In this document: in pieces, positions 1-8,194 of the stretch | How positions within the stretch are numbered: position 1 is the stretch's first letter | Layout of the letters: each line of letters starts with the position of its first letter | Origin: Enterococcus_D sp050529585 | GTDB lineage: Bacteria; Bacillota; Bacilli; Lactobacillales; Enterococcaceae | Direction of reading: 5' to 3' | Length of the DNA: 64,000 nt | Assembly: GCF_050529585.1 (NCBI RefSeq) | Contig: NZ_CP172882.1 | Span: forward strand, 1,240,001-1,304,000 | Translations under genes and position numbers: made by a program | The notes under the pieces: generated by a model | Told to the model about the DNA's origin: nothing | The model's input: the letters and a program-made list of their open reading frames with translations, nothing else | The model's database searches: none

Positions 1-1065
1 GGTCAAGAAACCAACGGACCAGGGGGAATGTTCAAAGCTTTCCGTACAATTCCGATTATTTTAGACATCGTTGAAGATATGAAGCGGCTATGTCCGAATG
101 CATGGTTGATCAACTTCGCGAATCCTAGTGGAATGGTGACAGAAGCCATCGTTCGTTATGGAAAATGGGATAAAGTGATTGGTTTATGCAATGTACCTGT
201 CATGGCAACGATGATCGAGCCAGCATTGATCGGCAAAGAACCAGATGAATTGATCTACAAATTTGCTGGGTTGAATCATTTCCACTGGCATAAAGTAGCC
301 GATGCGCACGGCAATGATGTGACAATGGATATCATTGACAAAATGTATGAAGAAGACAATGGGTTGCCAAAAAATATCTTTGATGTACCGTTTTATCGTG
401 AGCAACTAGAGCAAATGAAAATGATTCCTTGCGGCTACCACCGCTACTATTACCGCCAAGAAGAAATGCTGAATCATGCGTTGGAAGAGTATAAAACGAT
501 TGGTACCAGAGCGCAGCAAGTCAAGCAAACAGAAGCAGAACTGTTTGAGCTTTATAAAGATCCAGCGCTAGACCACAAACCAGAACAGCTACAAAAACGT
601 GGTGGGGCTTATTACTCTGATGCTGCTTGTGAAACGATCGCATCTATTTACGCCAATAAAAATACCCAAATCGTTGTTTCTACCAAAAATGAAGGGGCAG
701 TACCAGATCTGCCAGCAGATTGTGTTGTGGAAGTCACTGCGTATGTCGGTGGCCAAGGGGCACGCAATGTTGCGTTTGGAGAATTGCCAACCGCTGAAAA
801 AGGCTGGCTGCAAGTGATGAAGGCCATGGAATTGTTGACGATCGAAGCAGCAGTGACTGGCGATTACAACACTGCCTTGCAAGCATTTACGATCAATCCG
901 TTGGTACCATCAGGTGAAACTGCAAAACGTGTCATGGATGAATTATTCATAGCGCATAAAGCACATTTGCCTAATTTTAAAACAACCATCGAACGTTTAG
1001 AAAATGAAGGCATCGAAGTACAAGATGAAGTGGCTCGTGATTTAGATCGAGAACTTGTAAAATAG
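1..1065 (+). CDS. 6-phospho-beta-glucosidase, GH4 family (5' partial)
   Basis: The reading frame is open from base 1, so the N-terminal part (including the NAD-binding Rossmann start) lies outside the window; 354 codons remain. GH4 enzymes hydrolyse phosphorylated disaccharides in the cytoplasm using NAD+ and a divalent metal by an oxidation-elimination route. Visible family marks are INFANPSG, the metal-binding cysteine in GLCNVP and the histidine in GLNHFHWH. The GLNHFHW form and the adjacent GH1 6-phospho-beta-glucosidase favour a LicH/CelF-like 6-phospho-beta-glucosidase over a 6-phospho-alpha-glucosidase. The next gene starts 21 bases downstream, so both probably belong to one PTS-linked beta-glucoside operon whose transporter would lie upstream of the window. 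Exact sugar is not determined. Confidence 0.87.
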   Translation, partial: GQETNGPGGMFKAFRTIPIILDIVEDMKRLCPNAWLINFANPSGMVTEAIVRYGKWDKVIGLCNVPVMATMIEPALIGKEPDELIYKFAGLNHFHWHKVADAHGNDVTMDIIDKMYEEDNGLPKNIFDVPFYREQLEQMKMIPCGYHRYYYRQEEMLNHALEEYKTIGTRAQQVKQTEAELFELYKDPALDHKPEQLQKRGGAYYSDAACETIASIYANKNTQIVVSTKNEGAVPDLPADCVVEVTAYVGGQGARNVAFGELPTAEKGWLQVMKAMELLTIEAAVTGDYNTALQAFTINPLVPSGETAKRVMDELFIAHKAHLPNFKTTIERLENEGIEVQDEVARDLDRELVK

Positions 1066-1086
1066 ACAGAAAGCAGGAATAAATAA

Positions 1087-2520
1087 ATGGCATTTAGAAA
1101 AGACTTTTTATGGGGTGGCGCAACAGCTGCCAATCAATGTGAAGGCGGATATAATGAAGGCGGCCGAGGCTTAGCAAACGTAGACGTCGTCCCAATTGGT
1201 GAAGATCGGTTCCCAGTGATCACGGGACAAAAGAAAATGTTTGATTTTGATGGTGAACACTTCTATCCAGCAAAAGAAGCAATCGATATGTACCATCGTT
1301 ACAAAGAAGACATCGCATTATTTGGTGAAATGGGCTTCAAAACCTATCGATTGTCGATTGCGTGGAGCAGAATCTTCCCATTAGGTGATGAAACAGAACC
1401 GAATGAAGAAGGCTTGAAATTCTATGAAGATTTATTCAAAGAATGTCATAAATATGGTATCGAACCGTTAGTGACGATCACGCACTTTGATTGTCCTATG
1501 CATTTAGTTGAAAAATACGGTGCTTGGCGTTCTCGTGAGCTAGTTGGTTTCTACGAAAATCTATGTCATGTGATTTTCAATCGCTATAAAGGGCTTGTCA
1601 AATATTGGTTGACATTCAACGAGATCAATATGATTTTACATGCGCCGTTCATGGGGGCAGGTCTTTATTTTGAAGAAGGCGACAATGTTGAACAAGTCAA
1701 GTATCAAGCAGCCCATCATGAATTATTGGCTTCTGCGATTGCAACAAAGATTGCCCATGAAGTCGATCCAGAAAACCAAGTCGGGTGTATGTTGGCTGCA
1801 GGTGCCTACTATCCATACACAAGCAAACCCGAAGATGTGTGGGCATCTCGACAAGCTGACCGTGAAAACTATTTCTTCATTGATGTTCAATCTCGTGGAG
1901 AATACCCGCAATATGCTTTGAAAGAAATGGCCCGCAATGGAATTGAAATCAAGATGGAAGAGGGCGATCTTGAATTATTGAAAGCCCATACGGTTGACTT
2001 CATTTCATTCTCTTATTATTCTTCAAGGGTTTCAACAACAGATGCTGAATTACTTGAGCAAACAGCTGGCAATATTTTCGCTTCTGTCAAGAATCCATAT
2101 TTGGATGCGAGTGAGTGGGGCTGGCAAATCGACCCATTAGGATTGCGGATCACTATGAATGATATTTATGATCGCTACCAAAAACCTTTATTCATCGTTG
2201 AAAACGGCTTAGGTGCAGTTGATACACCAGATGCAGATGGATATGTGGAAGATGATTACCGCATCCAATATCTTGCTGAGCATATCCAAGCGATGAAAGA
2301 TGCAGTTGAAGAAGATGGCGTTGACTTGTTGGGATACACAACTTGGGGTTGTATTGATTTGGTTTCTGCTGGAACAGGTGAAATGAAGAAACGGTATGGT
2401 TTCATCTATGTTGACCGTGACAATGAAGGCAACGGGACATTGGAACGGACGAAGAAAAAATCATTTGATTGGTATAAACAAGTCATTGCTTCAAACGGTG
2501 AAGATTTATCGAATAATTAA
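1087..2520 (+). CDS. 6-phospho-beta-glucosidase, GH1 family
   Basis: A 477-residue cytoplasmic GH1 (TIM barrel) enzyme, full family length. The N-terminal FLWGGATAANQCEG signature, acid/base glutamate in TFNEI (about E179) and nucleophile glutamate in IVENG (about E372) are all present. The late KKRYGFIYVD stretch has the lysine and tyrosine typical of the 6-phosphate pocket, so the substrate should be a PTS-imported beta-glucoside 6-phosphate (cellobiose, arbutin or salicin type). It follows the GH4 gene by 21 bases and ends the operon at a hairpin terminator. BglA/AscB-like; the exact substrate is inferred only. Confidence 0.93.
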   Translation: MAFRKDFLWGGATAANQCEGGYNEGGRGLANVDVVPIGEDRFPVITGQKKMFDFDGEHFYPAKEAIDMYHRYKEDIALFGEMGFKTYRLSIAWSRIFPLGDETEPNEEGLKFYEDLFKECHKYGIEPLVTITHFDCPMHLVEKYGAWRSRELVGFYENLCHVIFNRYKGLVKYWLTFNEINMILHAPFMGAGLYFEEGDNVEQVKYQAAHHELLASAIATKIAHEVDPENQVGCMLAAGAYYPYTSKPEDVWASRQADRENYFFIDVQSRGEYPQYALKEMARNGIEIKMEEGDLELLKAHTVDFISFSYYSSRVSTTDAELLEQTAGNIFASVKNPYLDASEWGWQIDPLGLRITMNDIYDRYQKPLFIVENGLGAVDTPDADGYVEDDYRIQYLAEHIQAMKDAVEEDGVDLLGYTTWGCIDLVSAGTGEMKKRYGFIYVDRDNEGNGTLERTKKKSFDWYKQVIASNGEDLSNN

Positions 2521-2528
2521 TTGAACAT

Positions 2529-2574
2529 GCTGCAACGCTTATTCTTTAAAAGAACAGGCGCTGCAGTTTTTTTT
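2529..2574 (+). terminator. Intrinsic terminator after GH1 gene
   Basis: An imperfect hairpin with arms CTGCAACGC and GCGCTGCAG is followed by a run of T, nine bases after the GH1 stop codon. Confidence 0.75.
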
Positions 2575-2634
2575 AGACTGGGAAAGACGCGTAAGCATAA
2601 TCAAAGTGTGGAGAAGAATGGCATCATCATAAAA

Positions 2635-2682
2635 AAAGAGTGACAGACATCCAAAATCTGCTCACTCTTTTTCAATCTTTTT
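2635..2682. terminator. Bidirectional terminator, likely for gpx
   Basis: AAAAAGAGTG and CACTCTTTTT arms form a hairpin with A and T runs on both sides. It sits just downstream of the minus-strand glutathione peroxidase gene and can also stop leftover readthrough from the glucosidase operon. Confidence 0.75.
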
Positions 2683-2690
2683 AAAAACTT

Positions 2691-3161
2691 TTAAAGAACT
2701 TTTTCGATGCTATCCGTCATTTTTATTGGGTTTGTTTGAGGAGCAAAACGTTCAACAACATGACCTTGGCGGTCTATCAAGAACTTGGTAAAGTTCCATT
2801 TGATGGCTTTGCCTATAGTGCCAGGTGCCTCTTCTTCAAGGTATTGGAACAAGGGATCTGCTTGTTTGCCATTGATGACAGTCAATTGATGCATAGGGAA
2901 ATCAACGCCATAGGTGGTGCGACACGCCTCTGCAGCCTCGCCAGCAGTAGCGACCTCTTGCTTGAATTGATCGGAAGGAAAACCGAGAATGATCAACCCT
3001 TGTTCTTTATAAGTATCATACAGCGTCTGCAAGTCTTTGAATTGGGGACTCAATCCGCACTTTGTGGCAGTGTTGACGATGATCATTGGCTGTCCTTGAT
3101 AGCGGGACAATGGATAAGATTCACCTTGTTCATTGGTTACAGTAAAATCATAGATTGACAT
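2691..3161 (-). CDS. gpx: Glutathione peroxidase (Cys-type thiol peroxidase)
   Basis: A 156-residue protein of the glutathione peroxidase family, the usual length for bacterial BsaA/Gpx proteins. It reduces peroxides in the cytoplasm, in many bacteria with thioredoxin as the actual donor. The catalytic triad is visible: Cys35 in TATKCGLSPQ (Cys rather than selenocysteine), Gln65 in GFPSDQF and Trp122 in KWNFTKFL. A good AAGGAG site precedes the ATG. It is a single-gene unit on the minus strand between terminators. The nearby thioredoxin reductase gene (4882) could be functionally linked, but is not co-transcribed. Confidence 0.93.
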   Translation of the reverse strand: MSIYDFTVTNEQGESYPLSRYQGQPMIIVNTATKCGLSPQFKDLQTLYDTYKEQGLIILGFPSDQFKQEVATAGEAAEACRTTYGVDFPMHQLTVINGKQADPLFQYLEEEAPGTIGKAIKWNFTKFLIDRQGHVVERFAPQTNPIKMTDSIEKVL

Positions 3162-3268
3162 AGAAAAAACTCCTTTTCAAATCTGTCGTTGATACAAGTA
3201 TAAGACAAAAAATCAAAAATAACCAAAATTATTTCCTCTTTTTGATCACTTTCCTTTGTTGCAGACTA

Positions 3269-3301
3269 TAAAAAAACTGCAGCTGATATACAAGCTGCAG
3301 T
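3269..3301 (-). terminator. Intrinsic terminator of the MATE gene
   Basis: The palindrome ACTGCAGC / GCTGCAGT, read on the minus strand, is followed by a T run immediately after the MATE stop codon. Confidence 0.85.
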
Positions 3302-3309
3302 AAAGTTCT

Positions 3310-4695
3310 TTACACTTCAGAAATGGCTTCGGTCTCGGATCCTTGAGGATGTACCACTGATTTTGTTTTCCAGACACCAGAATGCCAGCGATAGATCATT
3401 AAGACGCTTCGCAGCGCTTCATCAATGGCGTAAGCAATCCAAACACCGATCAAACCAAATTTAAAGACAATGGCGAGTGAATAAGAGAAGGGCAGGCTGA
3501 TGACCCATAAGACCACCAGACTACAAATAAGTGGAAATTTAACGTCGCCACTGGCATTTAACGAGCCGACTAGGATCATGTTGACAGCGCGAGCCGTTTC
3601 TAGAACGATCTCAACCAAGAAAACGCCTTTTGCAATCTCGATTACGTCTTGATTGGTGGTAAAAATGCCCATGATTGGTTCAATGAAAATATAAGTCAGC
3701 AGGCAAATCACCACCGAAGCTATGATGCCAATCACCATTGTACGCATACCGCGTTTATGGGCCCGCTCAAATTCACCAGCACCGACATTACGACCAATCA
3801 TGATTTGATTCCCTTGGCTCAATGCAGACGCAATTAGATAAACAAACTGGGTAATAGCAGTTACGTATGATTTTGCAATCAATACACTGGAACCAAGTTG
3901 TGCAACGATCATTGTGACAACCACTTGTGCACCTTGGTATGACAATGATTCACCGGATGAAGGCAGTCCATAAGTTAAAATGTTTTTCATCATTGGCCAA
4001 GAAACATGTTGCCAGCGCGCAGATAAGACAGAGAAATTCACGTGTTTTTTCAATAAATAAGCGGCAACGATCAAGCCAATCGTATTCCCAAAGACACTTG
4101 AGAATGCCAAGCCTGTGACACCGAAGTTCGGTAGACCAAAGGGACTGTATAAGACGAAATAATTGCCGATAACAGCAAGAATACTCGCAAACATTGGGAC
4201 CAATAAGGCGGGTTTGGTGAAACTGTGGCTGCGCATCACAGCGATGATCACAGCTGTCAATGAGGAGATAAACAGACTTCCACCATAGACCTGCAAATAG
4301 CCGCGGCCCAAGTCGACAAGTGCCGTTTCCAGACCCATAAAGCGTAGCAAGTAAGTTGACCCAAAAATAAACATGAGACTAATCAGAATACCTAAAAACA
4401 AGGAACCAAATAAAGCAGTATTGATCACAGCAGGGATTTTGTTTCTTTGTTTGGCACCAATCAATTGGGCAATGATAATTTGCGTACCAACAGTAATAAA
4501 GCCATAAATAAAGACAGTTAAATTTAATAACTGATTGGCTGCGCTCACAGCAGCGACAGCAGGTTCGGAATAATGCGAAATCATCCAGACGTTGACATTG
4601 CCAATGACTACCCGTAAAAATAGTTCCACGAAAATTGGCCAACTAAGGAAGAGCAGTTCGCGATCAGACATACCTAAAAGTTTTTTCTTATTCAA
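3310..4695 (-). CDS. MATE family efflux transporter (TTG start)
   Basis: An integral membrane protein of about 461 residues with roughly 12 hydrophobic helices, typical of MATE (DinF/NorM type) cation-coupled drug or toxin exporters. The early segment LSWPIFVELFLRVVIGNVNVW and the repeated pattern in the second half (LPSSGESLSYQ, SQGNQIMIGR) match the family. The frame is open further upstream to 4866, but AAGGAG lies nine bases before a TTG at 4695 and a promoter sits directly before that, so the TTG is chosen; upstream residues are not membrane-like and would extend through the promoter. Substrate unknown. Confidence 0.88.
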   Translation of the reverse strand: MNKKKLLGMSDRELLFLSWPIFVELFLRVVIGNVNVWMISHYSEPAVAAVSAANQLLNLTVFIYGFITVGTQIIIAQLIGAKQRNKIPAVINTALFGSLFLGILISLMFIFGSTYLLRFMGLETALVDLGRGYLQVYGGSLFISSLTAVIIAVMRSHSFTKPALLVPMFASILAVIGNYFVLYSPFGLPNFGVTGLAFSSVFGNTIGLIVAAYLLKKHVNFSVLSARWQHVSWPMMKNILTYGLPSSGESLSYQGAQVVVTMIVAQLGSSVLIAKSYVTAITQFVYLIASALSQGNQIMIGRNVGAGEFERAHKRGMRTMVIGIIASVVICLLTYIFIEPIMGIFTTNQDVIEIAKGVFLVEIVLETARAVNMILVGSLNASGDVKFPLICSLVVLWVISLPFSYSLAIVFKFGLIGVWIAYAIDEALRSVLMIYRWHSGVWKTKSVVHPQGSETEAISEV

Positions 4696-4719
4696 TTGTA
4701 AGGACTCCTTATTTTCTAT

Positions 4720-4748
4720 ATAATAGGTGTATCGTGAAAATTTTACAA
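4720..4748 (-). promoter_or_regulatory. Promoter of the MATE gene
   Basis: On the minus strand TTGTAA, a 17-base spacer and TATTAT form a good sigma-A promoter. It lies inside the longer possible reading frame of the MATE gene, which supports the TTG start at 4695. Confidence 0.7.
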
Positions 4749-4823
4749 AATTTGAAAATAAAGTCAATGTAATTTTCAAAATAAAATACCGGAATATCTT
4801 ATTATTTTTTGTAAGCAAATCAG

Positions 4824-4852
4824 TTGAAAGAATTTGCTTTTGAAAGTAAAGT
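4824..4852 (+). promoter_or_regulatory. Candidate trxB promoter
   Basis: TTGAAA, 17 bases, TAAAGT; the start point would fall just before the trxB ribosome binding site. Divergent from the MATE promoter. Confidence 0.5.
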
Positions 4853-4881
4853 ATGGATAGTTCCAAAATGGAGGGAATATT

Positions 4882-5814
4882 ATGTATGATGTAATTATCA
4901 TCGGTGCGGGTCCTGCAGGCATGACCGCAGCACTTTATGCGTCACGATCAAACTTATCGGTTTTGATGATTGAAAGAGGTGCTCCTGGCGGCCAAATGAA
5001 CAATACTGCTGAAGTTGAAAACTATCCTGGTTTTGAATCGATCATGGGACCAGAATTGGCCTTTAAAATGTATGAAGGTGCCATCAAATTTGGCGTTGAA
5101 AATGCGTATGGCATCGTCCAAAGTATCAATGATCAAGGTGCATTCAAGGAAGTCGTTACAGAAGATAAAACCTATCAAGGAAAAACGGTCATTATTGCAA
5201 CAGGGTGTGTACATAGAAAATTAGGTGTCAAAGGCGAAGAAGAGTTTGCCGGTCGGGGCGTTTCTTATTGTGCGGTTTGTGATGGCGCATTTTTCCGTAA
5301 CAAACGCTTGATCGTTGTTGGCGGTGGTGATTCAGCAGTCGAAGAAGCGATATATTTGACACAATTTGCATCAGAAGTAACCATCGTTCACCGTCGTGAT
5401 GAACTGCGTGCACAAAAAATCATTCAAGACCGCGCTTTTGCCAATGAAAAAGTTTCATTTATTTGGGACTCAGTAGTAGAAGAAATCGTAGGAAATGATA
5501 TGGTTGTGACTGGTGTGCAAATCAAGAACGTCAAAACTGGTGAAGTATCTGAAGAAGCTGCTGGCGGTGTCTTTATCTATGTCGGTTTAGATCCGTTGAC
5601 TGAACCATTCAAAGCCAGTGGCATCACCAACGATGCTGGTTGGATCTTGACCAATGATCAAATGCAAACCACGATTCCAGGTGTCTATGCAGTTGGCGAC
5701 GTTAGAGAAAAAGGACTACGCCAAATCACAACAGCTGTGGGAGATGGCAGTATCGCAGGACAACAAGTCTTCGACTTCATCGAAACCCAAAAAGATATCG
5801 AGATCGTCAAATAA
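4882..5814 (+). CDS. trxB: Thioredoxin reductase (NADPH)
   Basis: A 310-residue FAD/NADPH enzyme that keeps thioredoxin reduced in the cytoplasm. The FAD-binding GAGPAG (about 8-13) is at the N-terminus, the redox pair is Cys130/Cys133 in CAVC, the NADPH-binding GGGDSA follows, and the C-terminal FAD motif is in GVYAVGDV. Length and domain order match bacterial low-molecular-weight TrxB. GGAGGG sits seven bases before the ATG. It is a single-gene unit closed by a very long hairpin. Confidence 0.97.
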   Translation: MYDVIIIGAGPAGMTAALYASRSNLSVLMIERGAPGGQMNNTAEVENYPGFESIMGPELAFKMYEGAIKFGVENAYGIVQSINDQGAFKEVVTEDKTYQGKTVIIATGCVHRKLGVKGEEEFAGRGVSYCAVCDGAFFRNKRLIVVGGGDSAVEEAIYLTQFASEVTIVHRRDELRAQKIIQDRAFANEKVSFIWDSVVEEIVGNDMVVTGVQIKNVKTGEVSEEAAGGVFIYVGLDPLTEPFKASGITNDAGWILTNDQMQTTIPGVYAVGDVREKGLRQITTAVGDGSIAGQQVFDFIETQKDIEIVK

Positions 5815-5822
5815 AATAAATG

Positions 5823-5875
5823 AACAAGCTGTTATTTTAAAAACTTTTGAAGTTTTAATAACAGCTTGTTTTATT
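5823..5875 (+). terminator. Strong terminator after trxB
   Basis: A 14-base perfect inverted repeat (AACAAGCTGTTATT and its complement) is followed by a T-rich tail. Confidence 0.92.
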
Positions 5876-5892
5876 TTGCGCATGGTTATTCT

Positions 5893-5920
5893 TTGCGAAT
5901 GTTTAAAGTAGTGTTATACT
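5893..5920 (+). promoter_or_regulatory. Promoter of the phosphohexomutase gene
   Basis: TTGCGA, 16 bases, TATACT, ending 39 bases before the chosen start codon. Confidence 0.65.
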
Positions 5921-5959
5921 ATTTTTAAAGTGATAGAAAGAAAAAGGAGCGGTTGTTTT

Positions 5960-7687
5960 ATGTCATGGGAACAAACTTATGAGCAATGGAAATCTAGTCA
6001 GCATTTAGATGAAACCTTAAAAGGACAGTTAACTGAGTTAGCAGAAGATCCTGGCATGTTAGAAGATGCTTTTTATATGCCTCTTGAATTTGGTACAGCA
6101 GGCATGCGAGGAATTTTAGGACCTGGGATCAATCGAATGAACATTTATACGATTCGTCAAGCGACAGAAGGATTGGCGCGTTTTATGGATACTCAAGATC
6201 CAGCAACCAAAGCTAGAGGTGTAGCGATCGCCTATGATTCTCGACATTTTTCACCTGAATTCGCGATGGAAGCAGCACGTACATTGGCGCAGCACGATAT
6301 TCCAGCCTATGTTTTTGAAAGCTTGCGTCCAACACCAGAGCTATCATTTGCTGTACGTTATTTGAAAACCTTTACTGGCATCATGATCACCGCTTCTCAT
6401 AATCCTGCAGCATACAACGGCTATAAAGTTTATGGTGAAGATGGTGGACAAATGCCGCCAGCCGATGCTGATGCGTTGACTGCATTTGTACGGGAAATCG
6501 ACAATCCATTAGATATTCAAGTACTTTCTGAAGAAGAGGCAAAAACCAGCGATTTGATCCATATCATTGGTGCCGAAATCGATGAGGCTTACTTAGAAGA
6601 AATCAAAAGCGTAACCATTGATCATGCGTTGATCGCATCGACAGGCAAAGATCTGAAATTGGTTTATACACCGCTGCATGGTACGGGACGGATGCTTGGT
6701 GAACGGGCATTGAAACAAGCCGGTTTTGAACAATTCGTGATCGAACCTTCTCAAGCGGTACCGGATCCAGATTTTAGTACGGTTAAATCACCAAATCCTG
6801 AAGAACATTCGGCTTTTGAATACGCCATCGCTTTAGGAGAAAAAGAGGGTGCTGATTTATTGATTGCCACGGATCCTGATGCTGACCGTTTAGGGGCTGC
6901 TGTCAGAATGCCAAATGGCAAATATCAAGTATTGACTGGGAATCAATTAGGCGCATTGATGATTCGCTATATTTTAGAAGCCCATAAAAATGCCGGCACA
7001 TTACCAGAAAATGCTGCAGTATTGAAATCCATCGTATCAAGTGAACTACCAACAGCCATTGCACAGTCTTACGATGTGGATATGTTCAATGTCTTAACTG
7101 GGTTTAAATTTATTGCCGAAAAAATCCAACAATACGAAGAAGATCATTCACACACCTTTATGTTTGGTTTTGAAGAAAGTTACGGCTATTTAGTGAAACC
7201 TTTTGTACGGGACAAAGATGCAATCCAAGCATTGGTTCTATTAGCAGAAGTTGCTGCTTTTTATAAACAATCTGGCAAAACATTATACGATGGTTTACAA
7301 GATATTTTTGAAGAGTATGGCTACTATGCTGAAAAAACTATTTCGGTTACGATGAGTGGCATGGAAGGGGCAACGAAAATTGCTGCTTTGATGAAAACAT
7401 TCCGTGAAAAAGCGCCCTCTGTCTTTGCAGGTACAGCGGTTGTGCAAACAGAAGACTTTAAATTACTGACGCGTGTTGGTTTAGACGGTCATTTACAAAA
7501 AATGACTACACCGCCTTCTGATGTATTGAAATATACGTTAGAAGATGAAAGCTGGATCGCAGTTCGTCCTTCTGGCACGGAACCTAAGATCAAGTTTTAT
7601 ATTGGCGTCAAAGGCGAATCAGCTGCAGATGCCGAGCAAAAAATTGCTGATTTACAAGCAGCGATCGAAGAAATCACCGGTGAATAA
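5960..7687 (+). CDS. pgcA: Alpha-phosphoglucomutase / phosphomannomutase
   Basis: A 575-residue alpha-D-phosphohexomutase that interconverts glucose-1-phosphate and glucose-6-phosphate, feeding UDP-glucose for cell wall and glycolipid synthesis. The phosphoserine loop is TASHNP (Ser146), the metal loop is DPDADR, the sugar-binding loop is GFEESYGY, and the phosphate-binding loop near the C-terminus is PSGTEPK. The frame extends ten codons upstream, but AAAGGAG lies just before the internal ATG at 5960, so that start is used. UDP-glucose supply would support the diglucosyl lipid genes at 54877-57148, an inference from pathway knowledge. Confidence 0.94.
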   Translation: MSWEQTYEQWKSSQHLDETLKGQLTELAEDPGMLEDAFYMPLEFGTAGMRGILGPGINRMNIYTIRQATEGLARFMDTQDPATKARGVAIAYDSRHFSPEFAMEAARTLAQHDIPAYVFESLRPTPELSFAVRYLKTFTGIMITASHNPAAYNGYKVYGEDGGQMPPADADALTAFVREIDNPLDIQVLSEEEAKTSDLIHIIGAEIDEAYLEEIKSVTIDHALIASTGKDLKLVYTPLHGTGRMLGERALKQAGFEQFVIEPSQAVPDPDFSTVKSPNPEEHSAFEYAIALGEKEGADLLIATDPDADRLGAAVRMPNGKYQVLTGNQLGALMIRYILEAHKNAGTLPENAAVLKSIVSSELPTAIAQSYDVDMFNVLTGFKFIAEKIQQYEEDHSHTFMFGFEESYGYLVKPFVRDKDAIQALVLLAEVAAFYKQSGKTLYDGLQDIFEEYGYYAEKTISVTMSGMEGATKIAALMKTFREKAPSVFAGTAVVQTEDFKLLTRVGLDGHLQKMTTPPSDVLKYTLEDESWIAVRPSGTEPKIKFYIGVKGESAADAEQKIADLQAAIEEITGE

Positions 7688-7692
7688 AGGTG

Positions 7693-7724
7693 AACACCCA
7701 GAAAAGTGTTTCTGGGTGTTTTAC
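7693..7724 (+). terminator. Terminator after pgcA
   Basis: Perfect 12-base arms AACACCCAGAAA / TTTCTGGGTGTT, then T-rich sequence. Confidence 0.9.
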
Positions 7725-7731
7725 TTTCGGT

Positions 7732-7761
7732 TTGACAAGCGTGGGTCCAGCACGCTAAAAT
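7732..7761 (+). promoter_or_regulatory. Promoter of the ArsR-family gene
   Basis: Consensus TTGACA, 18 bases, TAAAAT, 24 bases before the start codon. I did not see the usual imperfect palindrome of zinc-sensing ArsR operators overlapping it. Confidence 0.7.
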
Positions 7762-7784
7762 GCTACAAGAAAGTGAGGCTGCTT

Positions 7785-8078
7785 ATGACAACACCACATC
7801 CAGAAGAAATGCAACAAGTGACACAAATGTTCAAGATGTTAAGTGACCCAACCCGCTTAAAGATTTTATTGTCATTGCAAGATGGGGAAAGAAATGTTAC
7901 ATCGATCGCAGCAGAAGTACATATGGAGCAATCCGCTGTCTCTCACCAATTGAAATTGTTGAAAGACAACCGTATCATCAAATCTGAACGCCAAGGGAAA
8001 ACGATTCTATATAGCCTAGATGACAAACATGTTGTCGATATTTTACAAAAAACATTCGAACATATCCATCACCGCTAA
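7785..8078 (+). CDS. ArsR-family metal-sensing repressor, CzrA-like
   Basis: A 97-residue winged-helix repressor. The recognition helix region is SAVSHQLKLLK. The last helix carries the zinc ligand set of the CzrA/SmtB alpha-5 site: Asp80 and His82 (in DDKH), His93 and His96 (in HIHH), with the same spacing as in CzrA. It should therefore release DNA on binding Zn(II) or Co(II). There is no alpha-3 CxC arsenic or cadmium motif. The longer open frame from 7545 is rejected because it would overlap pgcA and its terminator; the ATG at 7785 follows the promoter. No metal exporter is beside it, so its target is elsewhere or is itself. Confidence 0.88.
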   Translation: MTTPHPEEMQQVTQMFKMLSDPTRLKILLSLQDGERNVTSIAAEVHMEQSAVSHQLKLLKDNRIIKSERQGKTILYSLDDKHVVDILQKTFEHIHHR

Positions 8079-8116
8079 AACTAGGACGAGAATTTCTCGA
8101 AAGTCCTAGTTTTTTC
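8079..8116 (+). terminator. Terminator after the ArsR gene
   Basis: Nine-base arms AACTAGGAC / GTCCTAGTT then TTTTT, starting directly at the stop codon. Confidence 0.88.
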
Positions 8117-8194
8117 CAGTTCTTTTTGGTATGCTAGTAGAAAAATTAAAATCAGATGAACGGTTTTTAATAACGTTTTCAGTAAGGGGGCATT

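Noticed and set aside
4696..4866. N-terminal extension of the MATE protein from the ATG at 4866
   Set aside because: The promoter and ribosome binding site for the TTG at 4695 lie inside it, and it would add 57 residues not seen in MATE proteins.
7545..7784. Longer start for the ArsR-type regulator
   Set aside because: It would overlap pgcA and run through a terminator and promoter; the ATG at 7785 gives normal family length.
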